Origin: JADCCX01 sp031378805
GTDB lineage: Bacteria; Pseudomonadota; Alphaproteobacteria; Rhizobiales; Beijerinckiaceae
DNA: 8,248 nt
Assembly (NCBI GenBank): GCA_031378805.1
Contig: JANNEO010000136.1
Coordinates: 1 to 8,248, forward strand
Reading direction: 5' to 3'
The notes below the pieces were generated by a model. It made no database searches, was not told the origin of the DNA, and saw only the letters and a list, made by a program, of their open reading frames with translations. Numbering within the stretch: position 1 is the first letter of the stretch; each line of letters opens with the position of its first letter. Both the position numbers and the translations under genes were made by a program. Shown one piece after another: positions 1 through 6,225 of this stretch.

Positions 1-8
1 TGCATCCT

Positions 9-16
9 GGGAGGGA
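9..16 (+). promoter_or_regulatory. Ribosome binding site of the solute-binding protein
   Basis: A strong purine-rich Shine-Dalgarno sequence, GGGAGGGA, ends four bases before the ATG at 21. It fixes the start codon in front of the Tat signal peptide. The promoter lies outside the window or is absent because of an upstream operon gene. Confidence 0.7.
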
Positions 17-20
17 TACC

Positions 21-1361
21 ATGACGACTTTCGCACCCCGTCCGTCACGGCGGCATGTCCTTGGCGGAGCAGCCGCGGGTCTGGCTGCACCGTTCCTGCT
101 GCGTCATCAGGCGCTGGGGCAATCGACATTCGACTGGAAGAGATTCAGTGGCGTCAAGCTCGATGCGATGCTGGTGAAGAACCCGCGATCCGACCTGCTG
201 CAAGCGCACGAGAAGGAATTCACCGCGCTGACAGGTATCCAGGTATCGTCGGAACAGATTCCGGAACAACAGCAGCGCCAGAAGGCAATGATCGAATTCA
301 CGTCGGGCAAGCCGACATTCGATGTCTGTATGCTCGCCCTGCACGTGCAGAAGCGTCTTGCGGCCAAGGGCAAATGGATGGAAGACCTGCGCCCCTATCT
401 GGCCGACGCCTCGCTGACCTCACCGGATTTCGACTTCAATGATTTTGCAGCGGGTGCTGTCGGCTTCGCACGCCAGGCCGATGGCGTTCTGGATACACTG
501 CCGCATTTCATCGATTTCTGGATGGTCTATTACAACAAGGAGATGTTCGCGCAAAAGGGCGTGGAATACCCTAAGACCATGGACGAGTTGTTCACGGCAG
601 CCCAGAAGCTCAACGACCCGTCCAAGGGTGTGGCCGGCTTTGTTTCGCGCGGTCTGAAGAATGCCAATATCCCGGTCTGGACCTCGTGGATGCTGGGTCA
701 GGGCATGGAAACCGTATCCGCCACAGGACAATTGCAGACCGATACGCCCGAAGCGATCTGGGCGGGCGAAATGTACAAGCGGATGAACCGCGAGGTGGCT
801 CCTCCCGGCACCATCGGCTTCAACTGGAACGAGTGTCAGACAACATTCATGCAGGGGCGGGCAGCCATGTGGCTGGACGGCATCGGCTTTGCCACCCCAC
901 TGGAAGATCCGACAAAGTCCCGTATCGTCGGCAAGGTCGGCTACGGGGTGACGCCTCCGGGACCGAAGGGCCATCACTCGGCTCTGTTCGGCGATGGCCT
1001 GGGCATTTCCCGGACGTCGACGAAGAAACAGGCGGCGTGGCTCTACGTGCAGTTCATGTGCAACAAGGGCAATCAGCTTGCCATGCTCAAGGCCGGAGCG
1101 GGTTCGCCCGGTCGCGCTTCGGCGCTTGCCAATCCAGCAGCACAGGAAGGCTCGCGCTTCAACAAGGAGTATTTCGATTGCCTCGCAGCCTCGGGCAAGA
1201 TCGCACGGGCGGGCTTGCCGCAGATCATCCCAGTGACTGAATTCCGGGATGTGTTCGGTGTTGGCCTCACCAATACGTTGTCCGGCGCAGACGTGGCGAC
1301 GGAGCTGAAGAAAGCGACCGAGGCGTTCAAGCCGGTGCTTGAGAAGAGCGAACAGGGTTGA
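21..1361 (+). CDS. ABC sugar/polyol-type extracellular solute-binding protein (family 1), Tat signal
   Basis: This 446-residue protein should capture a sugar, oligosaccharide or polyol in the periplasm and deliver it to the two permeases encoded next. The N-terminus has a twin-arginine motif, SRRHVLGG at residues 9-16, followed by an Ala/Gly/Leu-rich stretch and a likely cleavage site near ALGQ (31-34), so export of the folded protein by Tat is inferred. Family-1 features include the YYNKEMF segment (170-176) followed by a YPKTMDEL-type helix (183-190), and the FMQGRAAMWLDG segment (276-287), which matches the usual F-x-x-G-x-A-A-M block. Length is normal for the family. The ATG is chosen because GGGAGGGA lies just upstream at 9-16 and the Tat signal starts right after it. 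The substrate cannot be read from the sequence; SmoE-like polyol or MalE-like sugar binding are both possible. Confidence 0.9.
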   Translation: MTTFAPRPSRRHVLGGAAAGLAAPFLLRHQALGQSTFDWKRFSGVKLDAMLVKNPRSDLLQAHEKEFTALTGIQVSSEQIPEQQQRQKAMIEFTSGKPTFDVCMLALHVQKRLAAKGKWMEDLRPYLADASLTSPDFDFNDFAAGAVGFARQADGVLDTLPHFIDFWMVYYNKEMFAQKGVEYPKTMDELFTAAQKLNDPSKGVAGFVSRGLKNANIPVWTSWMLGQGMETVSATGQLQTDTPEAIWAGEMYKRMNREVAPPGTIGFNWNECQTTFMQGRAAMWLDGIGFATPLEDPTKSRIVGKVGYGVTPPGPKGHHSALFGDGLGISRTSTKKQAAWLYVQFMCNKGNQLAMLKAGAGSPGRASALANPAAQEGSRFNKEYFDCLAASGKIARAGLPQIIPVTEFRDVFGVGLTNTLSGADVATELKKATEAFKPVLEKSEQG

Positions 1362-1376
1362 AGCTGCGACACCTTT

Positions 1377-1501
1377 ATCCCTCCCCGCGTGCGGTGGAGG
1401 TGGCGAGCGAAGCGAGACGGAGGCGGCAGTGAGCACCACCCATGGGCCGAGCCCCACTCCGCTTGCTTCGCTCGCTGCCCTCCCCCCAGGCGGGGAGGGA
1501 T
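1377..1501. repeat. Long imperfect palindromic intergenic repeat (REP-like) between binding protein and permease
   Basis: A perfect 12-base inverted repeat forms the ends: ATCCCTCCCCGC at 1377-1388 and GCGGGGAGGGAT at 1490-1501. Inside it a second pair of arms, GCGAGCGAAGCGAG (1403-1416) and CTTGCTTCGCTCGC (1462-1475), matches in 13 of 14 positions. Transcribed, the 125 bases would fold into a long hairpin. The composition and the GCGAGCGAAGCGAG core resemble repeats scattered between genes in many alphaproteobacteria; that family assignment is from memory. The element starts 16 bases after the binding-protein stop codon and ends two bases before the permease ATG. It may stabilise the upstream message and reduce permease expression, as the malE-malF REP does in E. 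coli, but this is inference. Confidence 0.85.
1492..1499 (+). promoter_or_regulatory. Ribosome binding site of permease 1, formed by the repeat's right arm
   Basis: GGGGAGGG lies four bases before the ATG at 1504 and is entirely inside the right end of the palindromic repeat. In the folded repeat it would pair with the left arm at 1379-1386, so the same bases could serve either translation initiation or the hairpin. This site decides the start in favour of 1504. Confidence 0.6.
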
Positions 1502-1503
1502 CA

Positions 1504-2385
1504 ATGGCTTCCGCTGCGCAGAAGCTCGCGCCCCGCCGCTATTTCCTGTTTGCGATCCCAGCCTTGGTGCTGATTGCTGCCGTGATCGTGCTGCCATGGC
1601 TGTTCACGCTCGTCATGTCGGTAATGGATTTCAAAGTGGACGGCGGGGTCGATTTTGTCGGGTTGAAAAACTTCGCCAAGCTCGCCACGGATGAGCGGTT
1701 CATCGAATCGATCGGTCGGACATTCTGGTTCACGCTGCTGTCCGTGATCTTTCCCATCGGCCTGGGCACCTGGGCCGCGGTGATCTTCCATCGGGAATTT
1801 CCGTGGCGGGGCGTGCTACGGACCATCTTCATCATGCCAATGATGGCCACACCAGTCGCCGTGGCGCTGGTCTGGACCATGATGTTTCACCCCCAGCTGG
1901 GCGTCTTGAACTACCTGCTTTCACTGATGGGAATCCCCCCCTTCGCCTGGGTCTATGATCCCGGCACGGTGATTTTCACGCTGCTGATCGTCGAGGTCTG
2001 GCACTGGACACCGCTGGTGATGCTGATCGTATTGGGTGGAATGGCGGCTCTGCCGACAGATCCGTATGACTCTGCCACCATCGACGGGGCGACGGACTGG
2101 CAAATGTTCCGCTACATCACCTTGCCGCTGATCCTGCCCTACATCATGGTCGCGGTCGTGATCCGCATGATCGATGCACTGAAGGTGTTCGATACGATCT
2201 TCGTGATCACGCAGGGCGGACCTGGAACAGCCTCGGAAACGCTCAACATCTTTCTCTACCTGCAAGCCTTCCAGTTCTTCAATCTTGGCTATGCCTCCGC
2301 AGTCGTGATCGTCTTTTTCGTGATCATAGTGGCGCTCTCACTGCTGCTGCTGTCGCTGCGCCAGAAACTGAAGTGGAACACGTGA
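1504..2385 (+). CDS. ABC sugar transporter permease, MalF/UgpA type
   Basis: This 293-residue inner-membrane protein forms half of the transport channel. About six hydrophobic segments are visible, roughly at residues 13-37, 75-97, 106-128, 155-178, 210-225 and 262-285. The cytoplasmic EAA loop that docks the ATPase is clear at residues 188-212 (YDSATIDGATDWQMFRYITL and following), with the conserved IDGA and the trailing LP. Downstream, FVITQGGPG (233-241) is a typical MalF/UgpA-family block. The frame is open back to a TTG at 1339, but those extra 55 codons translate the palindromic repeat and lack membrane character. The ATG at 1504 has a GGGGAGGG Shine-Dalgarno at 1492-1499 and begins a normal MalF-type N-terminus, so it is preferred. 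It lies between the binding protein and the second permease, as in standard importer operons. Confidence 0.9.
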   Translation: MASAAQKLAPRRYFLFAIPALVLIAAVIVLPWLFTLVMSVMDFKVDGGVDFVGLKNFAKLATDERFIESIGRTFWFTLLSVIFPIGLGTWAAVIFHREFPWRGVLRTIFIMPMMATPVAVALVWTMMFHPQLGVLNYLLSLMGIPPFAWVYDPGTVIFTLLIVEVWHWTPLVMLIVLGGMAALPTDPYDSATIDGATDWQMFRYITLPLILPYIMVAVVIRMIDALKVFDTIFVITQGGPGTASETLNIFLYLQAFQFFNLGYASAVVIVFFVIIVALSLLLLSLRQKLKWNT

Positions 2386-2417
2386 TGGTTACCTCCATGA
2401 CTGCGTTATTGTCGGAA

Positions 2418-2500
2418 GACCTCACCTTGAGCCTGTCGAGGGGGCGAGGATTTTCACGCGGCGTCTGCCCCCAATCCTTCGACATGCTCAGGATGAGGTC
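2418..2500. repeat. Second palindromic intergenic repeat between the two permease genes
   Basis: Arms at 2418-2442 (starting GACCTCACCTTGAGCCTGTC) and 2476-2500 (ending GCTCAGGATGAGGTC) are reverse complements at 21 of 25 positions, with about 33 bases between them. The CTTGAGCCTGTCGAGG / CCTTCGACATGCTCAGGATGAGG pattern is one I recognise as a common dispersed intergenic repeat of alphaproteobacteria, particularly sphingomonads; this is recollection, not a search. It differs in sequence from the repeat at 1377-1501. It fills most of the 121-base gap between the permeases and ends six bases before the next start codon. Confidence 0.85.
2495..2498 (+). promoter_or_regulatory. Ribosome binding site of permease 2, inside the repeat's right arm
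   Basis: GAGG ends eight bases before the ATG at 2507 and lies in the right arm of the repeat, opposite complementary bases in the left arm. No better purine-rich site is visible upstream of this start, so the repeat seems to provide the translation signal. Confidence 0.5.
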
Positions 2501-2506
2501 TTTGCA

Positions 2507-3340
2507 ATGAGCAACCGCGTCGAAGGCAGCGGCATCTTGCGGAAGATTGGCTTTGGCCTGTCCGTCTTTGCGCTGGTGTCGCCTGCCATCCTCGTCTTTC
2601 TCTGGATGATCTCGCTGTCGCTGAAGAACGAGTTGGACAACACGGCCTTCCCACCCGTGTTCATTCCCAATCCTCCGACCTTCTCGAACTACACCGAGGT
2701 TTTCGAGAAGAACAATTTCCTGCTCTATTTCTGGAACTCGATTCTGGTCACGGGCGGTGCGGTGCTGATCGGCCTGCTGGTGGGGGTGCCCGCGGGCTAT
2801 GGCATCGCGCGCTCCAAAGCCTACCGAACAGCAATCGTGATCCTGATCGCAAGGATGACGCCTGCCTTGTCCTACCTGATCCCGCTGTTCCTCGTGTTCC
2901 AGATTCTCGGGCTGATCGGCAGCATCTGGGCGTTGCTGATCACCCATCTGGTCATCACGGTGCCCATCATCGTCTGGGTAATGATCGGCTATTTCGAGGG
3001 CATTCCGCAGGAGCTGGAAGATGCGGCCTATGTCGATGGCGCGACGTTGTGGCAGAGTTTCCGCTACATCGCCCTGCCGCTGGCGCGCCCGGGCATGATG
3101 GTGGGTGCGATCCTTGCCTTCATTTTCTCGTGGAACAATTTCGTTTTCTCCGTGGTGTTGGGTGGCAAGAACAGCCGCACCTTGCCCTCGGCAGTCTACA
3201 ACTCGCTGACCTTCGAGCAGATCTCATGGGGGCCATTGGCGGCAGCGGCACTGCTGGTGACCTTGCCGGTGATCATCCTCACGATTGCCGCGCAACGCGA
3301 GATTGTTGCGGGTCTTTCGGCAGGCGGACTGAAAGACTGA
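2507..3340 (+). CDS. ABC sugar transporter permease, MalG/UgpE type
   Basis: This 277-residue protein is the second channel subunit of the importer. It has an N-terminal membrane helix at about 16-38, then hydrophobic segments near 76-100, 107-133, 139-161, 196-218 and 243-262. The EAA loop is well preserved at residues 169-195 (ELEDAAYVDGATLWQSFRYI followed by ALPLARP), which would contact the ATPase. The C-terminus REIVAGLSAGGLKD matches the usual MalG ending (VAGLxAGxxKG). Length is normal. The ATG at 2507 begins a typical short cytoplasmic N-terminus and has a GAGG eight bases upstream. No ATPase gene follows: the next gene is fabA, 107 bases later. Substrate is unknown. Confidence 0.9.
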   Translation: MSNRVEGSGILRKIGFGLSVFALVSPAILVFLWMISLSLKNELDNTAFPPVFIPNPPTFSNYTEVFEKNNFLLYFWNSILVTGGAVLIGLLVGVPAGYGIARSKAYRTAIVILIARMTPALSYLIPLFLVFQILGLIGSIWALLITHLVITVPIIVWVMIGYFEGIPQELEDAAYVDGATLWQSFRYIALPLARPGMMVGAILAFIFSWNNFVFSVVLGGKNSRTLPSAVYNSLTFEQISWGPLAAAALLVTLPVIILTIAAQREIVAGLSAGGLKD

Positions 3341-3374
3341 TCTGGTTTTCGGCTCGAAAGGTTCTTCAACCCGT

Positions 3375-3405
3375 TTGTCATCGGCCATGGCCCCTGTTAA
3401 CAGGG
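3375..3405 (+). promoter_or_regulatory. Candidate fabA promoter and operator with a perfect 14-base palindrome
   Basis: CCCTGTTAACAGGG at 3392-3405 is a perfect palindrome with no loop, which suits a dimeric repressor site better than a hairpin. A possible -35 box TTGTCA (3375-3380, five of six consensus bases) is followed after 17 bases by a weak -10 TAACAG (3398-3403), so the palindrome would cover the -10 region. I cannot match it to a known regulator such as FabR or FadR. The promoter call is tentative; the palindrome itself is plain in the sequence. Confidence 0.35.
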
Positions 3406-3412
3406 CCTCAAA

Positions 3413-3427
3413 GCCGCGTCTTGCGGC
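3413..3427 (+). promoter_or_regulatory. Small hairpin in the fabA leader
   Basis: GCCGC (3413-3417) and GCGGC (3423-3427) form a five-base-pair stem with a five-base loop, about 20 bases before the fabA ATG. No run of T follows, so it is not a typical terminator. It could be an untranslated-leader structure or a chance match. Confidence 0.25.
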
Positions 3428-3447
3428 AGCAGGGACATGCCAAAGCC

Positions 3448-3963
3448 ATGACAGAGCGCCGCTCCAGCTTCACCCGGGACGATCTGCTGGCCTGTGGACG
3501 GGGCGAACTTTTCGGACCTGGCAATGCCCAGTTGCCCTTGCCTCCGATGCTGATGTTCGATCGCATTACGGCAATTTCCGAAGATGGTGGCCCCCATGGC
3601 AAGGGCATGATCCGGGCCGAGTTCGACATTCATCCCGATCATTGGTTCTTTCCCTGCCATTTCCAGGGCAACCCGATCATGCCAGGCTGCCTAGGACTTG
3701 ATGCCATGTGGCAACTGACGGGCTTCTTTCTGGGATGGCTCGGCGAACCTGGATACGGCATGGCCCTGGCCACCGGCGAAGTGAAGTTCAAGGGCATGGT
3801 CACGCCCAAGACAAAGCTTGTCGAGTATGGGATCGACTTCAAGCGCGTGATGCGTGGACGGCTGGTGCTGGGCATCGCCGATGGCTGGCTGAAAGCCGAT
3901 GGCGAGACAATCTACAATGCCACTGATCTCAAGGTCGGCCTGTCGAAGGAAAAGGCCGCCTGA
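3448..3963 (+). CDS. fabA: 3-hydroxydecanoyl-ACP dehydratase/isomerase FabA
   Basis: FabA dehydrates 3-hydroxydecanoyl-ACP to trans-2-decenoyl-ACP and isomerises it to cis-3-decenoyl-ACP, the branch point of anaerobic-type unsaturated fatty acid synthesis in the cytoplasm. The 171-residue length equals that of the E. coli enzyme. The active-site block HWFFPCHFQGNPIMPG (65-80) followed by CLGLDAMWQ (81-89) contains the catalytic histidine (His71) and aspartate (Asp85), corresponding to His70 and Asp84 of E. coli FabA. The hot-dog fold block GEVKFKGMV is also present. The frame is open upstream into the permease gene, but FabA homology starts at MTERRSSF, so the ATG at 3448 is chosen; its ribosome site is weak (AGGG at 3431-3434, 13 bases away). 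It opens the cluster containing fabB and fabI, its functional partners. Confidence 0.96.
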   Translation: MTERRSSFTRDDLLACGRGELFGPGNAQLPLPPMLMFDRITAISEDGGPHGKGMIRAEFDIHPDHWFFPCHFQGNPIMPGCLGLDAMWQLTGFFLGWLGEPGYGMALATGEVKFKGMVTPKTKLVEYGIDFKRVMRGRLVLGIADGWLKADGETIYNATDLKVGLSKEKAA

Positions 3964-4010
3964 TACGGCATTCGTGAGTGATATCATTCCCGCAAACCAC
4001 TGCAAGTTCC

Positions 4011-4015
4011 AGGAG
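4011..4015 (+). promoter_or_regulatory. Ribosome binding site of the GYF_2-DUF805 gene
   Basis: AGGAG ends five bases before the ATG at 4021. The 57-base gap after fabA shows no hairpin terminator, so cotranscription with fabA is likely. Confidence 0.6.
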
Positions 4016-4020
4016 CCACC

Positions 4021-4650
4021 ATGAGCAGCGCACTTTGGTTTTGTGTCATCAATGGCAAGCAGGAAGGCCCCTATTCGGTGGAAACCCTGCAAGCCATGGC
4101 AGAGAGCACGCCCTTTGCCTCCGACATGCCTGTCTGGTCCGAGGGCATGGCGACGTGGAAGCCCTTGCCGGACACAGCACTGGCGGGGCTGGTGAAGACA
4201 TCTTCCTTGCCGCCGCCGGTGCCGTTGGGCAGCGTGTTGCAGGCGGGAACGCAAAACGTCGCCTCGCAGCTGGCCGGGGCTACCGCCAGTGTGTCCGCCG
4301 CGATCAATGCGCCCATCGGCAGCACTACCGCGCCAGGTTTCTTGGATGCCATCAAGATCTGCCTGTCCAAATACGCGGACTTCAAAGGGCGAGCATCGCG
4401 CTCGGAGTATTGGTGGTTCTTGCTCTTCACGCTCATCGTCTATGGGGTAACGGCGTTCCTGCCGATCATTTCACTGATCGCCGTGCTGGCCTTGCTCGTG
4501 CCGTCGATATCAGCTGCCGTGCGGCGCCTGCATGATACGGATCGAAGCGGCTGGTGGTATCTGCTTTCTCTGGTGCCTGTGGTGGGTACCATCGTCCTGA
4601 TCGTTTTCCTGTGCCAGCGTGGTACCGAGGAACAGAACCGTTTCGGCTGA
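4021..4650 (+). CDS. GYF_2 (DUF4339) plus DUF805 membrane protein of unknown function
   Basis: A 209-residue two-part protein. Residues 6-49 form a GYF_2-type domain: WFCVINGKQEGPYSVETLQ followed by PVWSEGMATWKPL, with the characteristic G-P-Y/F-S and closing W-x-P-L. Such domains are thought to bind peptides or partner proteins. A Pro/Ala/Ser-rich linker (60-105) leads to a DUF805 region (107-209), recognised by KYADFKGRASRSEYWW (117-132), about three hydrophobic segments (132-144, 146-163, 179-197), VRRLHDTDRSGWW (167-179) and the final NRFG. It is probably an inner-membrane protein with a cytosolic N-terminal domain. Its biochemical role is not known. The position between fabA and fabB suggests a possible link to membrane lipid synthesis, but that rests on context only. 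Confidence 0.85.
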   Translation: MSSALWFCVINGKQEGPYSVETLQAMAESTPFASDMPVWSEGMATWKPLPDTALAGLVKTSSLPPPVPLGSVLQAGTQNVASQLAGATASVSAAINAPIGSTTAPGFLDAIKICLSKYADFKGRASRSEYWWFLLFTLIVYGVTAFLPIISLIAVLALLVPSISAAVRRLHDTDRSGWWYLLSLVPVVGTIVLIVFLCQRGTEEQNRFG

Positions 4651-4682
4651 TCCTTGCGGACCATGCCTATGAATAAAAAAAT

Positions 4683-4687
4683 GGAGA
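4683..4687 (+). promoter_or_regulatory. Ribosome binding site of fabB
   Basis: GGAGA ends six bases before the fabB ATG at 4694, directly after an A-rich run. It supports that start; the 43-base gap before it shows no terminator. Confidence 0.6.
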
Positions 4688-4693
4688 ACACGT

Positions 4694-5920
4694 ATGCGCC
4701 GCGTCGTCGTCACAGGCATGGGGATTGTCTCCTCCATCGGCAACAACCAGAACGAGGTTCTGGCCTCCTTGCTTGAAGCAAAGTCGGGAATCCGTCCCGA
4801 AGCGAGCTTCACCGAACATGGTTTCCGCAGCCAGGTATCCGGCAGGCCGACGCTTGACCCAGCCAGCGTCGTCGACCGGCGTGCGATGCGCTTCCATGGT
4901 GGTGGCTCCGCCTGGAACCATGTGGCGATGGACCAGGCGATCCTTGATGCCGGATTGAGCGAGGCCGAGATCACCAATGAGCGGACCGGCATCGTCATGG
5001 GAACGGGCGGCCCGTCCACGATTGCGCTGATCGAAGCCTACGAGAAGGCCAAGGAAAGCGGCACGTCCAAGAAGGTCGGCCCCTTTGCCGTTCCGAAATG
5101 CATGAGCTCGACGGCGTCGGCGACACTGGCGACGTGGTTCAAGATCCACGGAGTGAACTATTCGATCTCGTCCGCGTGTTCCACCTCGGCCCATTGCATC
5201 GGCAATGCGTATGAGCTGATCCAGTGGGGCAAGCAGGACCGCATGTTTGCAGGCGGCGCGGAGGAGCTGGACTGGACGATGTCCGTGCTGTTCGATGCGA
5301 TGGGTGCTATGTCGTCGAAGTACAACGACGTCGCCTCGACGGCCTCGCGCGCTTACGATGTCAACCGCGATGGCTTTGTGATCGCGGGAGGTGCGGGAAC
5401 ACTGGTGCTGGAAGAGCTCGAGGTCGCCAAGGCGCGCAGCGCGAAGATTTACGGTGAACTCGTGGGCTACGGCGCGACGTCCGATGGACACGACATGGTG
5501 GCCCCGTCGGGCGAAGGCGCAGTGCGCTGCATGAAACAGGCCATGAGCACAGTGAAAGGCAAGATCGACTACATCAACACCCATGGCACGTCGACACCGG
5601 TGGGTGACAGCAAGGAGATCGAGGCGATCAAGGAAGTGTTTGGCGGTGCGGACAAGTCCCCTCACCTTTCCTCGACCAAGTCCCTGACGGGCCATTCGCT
5701 GGGCGCTACCGGCGTACAGGAAGCGATCTATTCGCTGCTGATGCTCAACAACGATTTCGTCTGCGAGAGTGCCCATATCCAGGAGATTGACCCGGCCTTT
5801 GCCGACATGCCGATCGCCCGCAAGCGGATCGACAATGCCAAGCTGGAGCGCGTGCTGTCGAACTCGTTCGGGTTCGGCGGCACGAATGCGACGCTGGTGA
5901 TGCAGCGGTATGAGGGGTGA
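4694..5920 (+). CDS. fabB: Beta-ketoacyl-ACP synthase I FabB
   Basis: FabB condenses acyl-ACP with malonyl-ACP and is specifically needed to elongate the cis-3-decenoyl-ACP made by FabA. At 408 residues it is full length. The thiolase-fold catalytic residues are all present: nucleophile Cys162 in SSACSTSAHC, His297 in NTHGTSTPVGD, and His334 with Lys329 in STKSLTGHSLGATG, closely matching Cys163, His298, His333 and Lys328 of E. coli FabB. The C-terminal SNSFGFGGTNATLV block is also typical. The N-terminus MRRVVVTGMGIVSSIG is a standard KAS I start. Cys-His-His together with the neighbouring fabA favours FabB over FabF. The gene is preceded by the DUF805 gene and followed 47 bases later by vapB. 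Confidence 0.96.
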   Translation: MRRVVVTGMGIVSSIGNNQNEVLASLLEAKSGIRPEASFTEHGFRSQVSGRPTLDPASVVDRRAMRFHGGGSAWNHVAMDQAILDAGLSEAEITNERTGIVMGTGGPSTIALIEAYEKAKESGTSKKVGPFAVPKCMSSTASATLATWFKIHGVNYSISSACSTSAHCIGNAYELIQWGKQDRMFAGGAEELDWTMSVLFDAMGAMSSKYNDVASTASRAYDVNRDGFVIAGGAGTLVLEELEVAKARSAKIYGELVGYGATSDGHDMVAPSGEGAVRCMKQAMSTVKGKIDYINTHGTSTPVGDSKEIEAIKEVFGGADKSPHLSSTKSLTGHSLGATGVQEAIYSLLMLNNDFVCESAHIQEIDPAFADMPIARKRIDNAKLERVLSNSFGFGGTNATLVMQRYEG

Positions 5921-5934
5921 CAGCATTAGGGGCT

Positions 5935-5957
5935 CGGTGTATACCGTCGATCTAGAT
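5935..5957. promoter_or_regulatory. Candidate VapB operator (two short palindromes)
   Basis: CGGTGTATACCG (5935-5946) is an inverted repeat with five of six pairs matched and contains GTATAC. ATCTAGAT (5950-5957) is a perfect eight-base palindrome. Both lie in the 47-base gap between fabB and vapB. Antitoxins of this type usually repress their own operon by binding short palindromes at the promoter; that these are the sites is inference. No convincing -35/-10 pair was found. Confidence 0.35.
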
Positions 5958-5967
5958 AGAGACTGCT

Positions 5968-6225
5968 ATGGCTTTTCATGTGCGGGATCCTGACACGGAC
6001 CGGGTGGTGCGAGAGCTTGCGAGCTTGAAGGGCATGACCTTGACCGAAACAATCCGGGAGGCGGCGACAAAGGAACTTGACGCCTTGACCGCAGCGGAAG
6101 CCGCGCGTGACAGGCGGCCCTTCATCGAGCGCATCAAAGACATTCAGGACCGCGTTGCAGCACGGGGATTCACCGGGTTGAAAGCCGACAAGGAATTCTA
6201 CGACTGGCTGGCGGAGGACGAATGA
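5968..6225 (+). CDS. vapB: VapB-type antitoxin (PSK/Rv0623-like family)
   Basis: This 85-residue protein should bind DNA through its N-terminus and neutralise the adjacent PIN-domain toxin through its C-terminus. Residues 1-40 show a short strand (FHVRD) and two helices (DTDRVVRELASLKG and TLTETIREAATKEL), matching the Rv0623-like antitoxin family. A charged linker (41-65) is followed by the acidic, aromatic tail ADKEFYDWLAEDE (73-85), the likely toxin-binding region. Its TGA overlaps the toxin ATG by the ATGA arrangement typical of these operons, so translation is coupled. The ATG at 5968 follows a modest AGAGA at 5958-5962. The pair sits between fabB and fabI, an unusual place. Confidence 0.85.
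   Translation: MAFHVRDPDTDRVVRELASLKGMTLTETIREAATKELDALTAAEAARDRRPFIERIKDIQDRVAARGFTGLKADKEFYDWLAEDE

Noticed and set aside
420..1457. 345-codon open frame on the minus strand opposite the solute-binding protein
   Set aside because: No recognisable domain, Arg/His-rich composition, and it starts inside the palindromic repeat; the + strand gene is clear.
1377..1501. Palindromic repeat as an insertion sequence or a rho-independent terminator
   Set aside because: It is too short to encode a transposase, I see no flanking direct repeat, and no T-run follows the right arm; a non-autonomous REP-like repeat fits better.
1362..2506. The two operon palindromes as CRISPR repeats
   Set aside because: They are single inverted repeats of different sequence, with no regular direct repeats or spacers.
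3049..3447. Extension of fabA upstream to 3049
   Set aside because: It overlaps the MalG-type permease in another frame and FabA homology starts only at 3448.
4667..5926. 419-codon open frame on the minus strand opposite fabB
   Set aside because: It is a shadow of fabB codon bias; the composition is Arg/His/Gly-rich, it has no recognisable domain, and the + strand carries all FabB catalytic residues.
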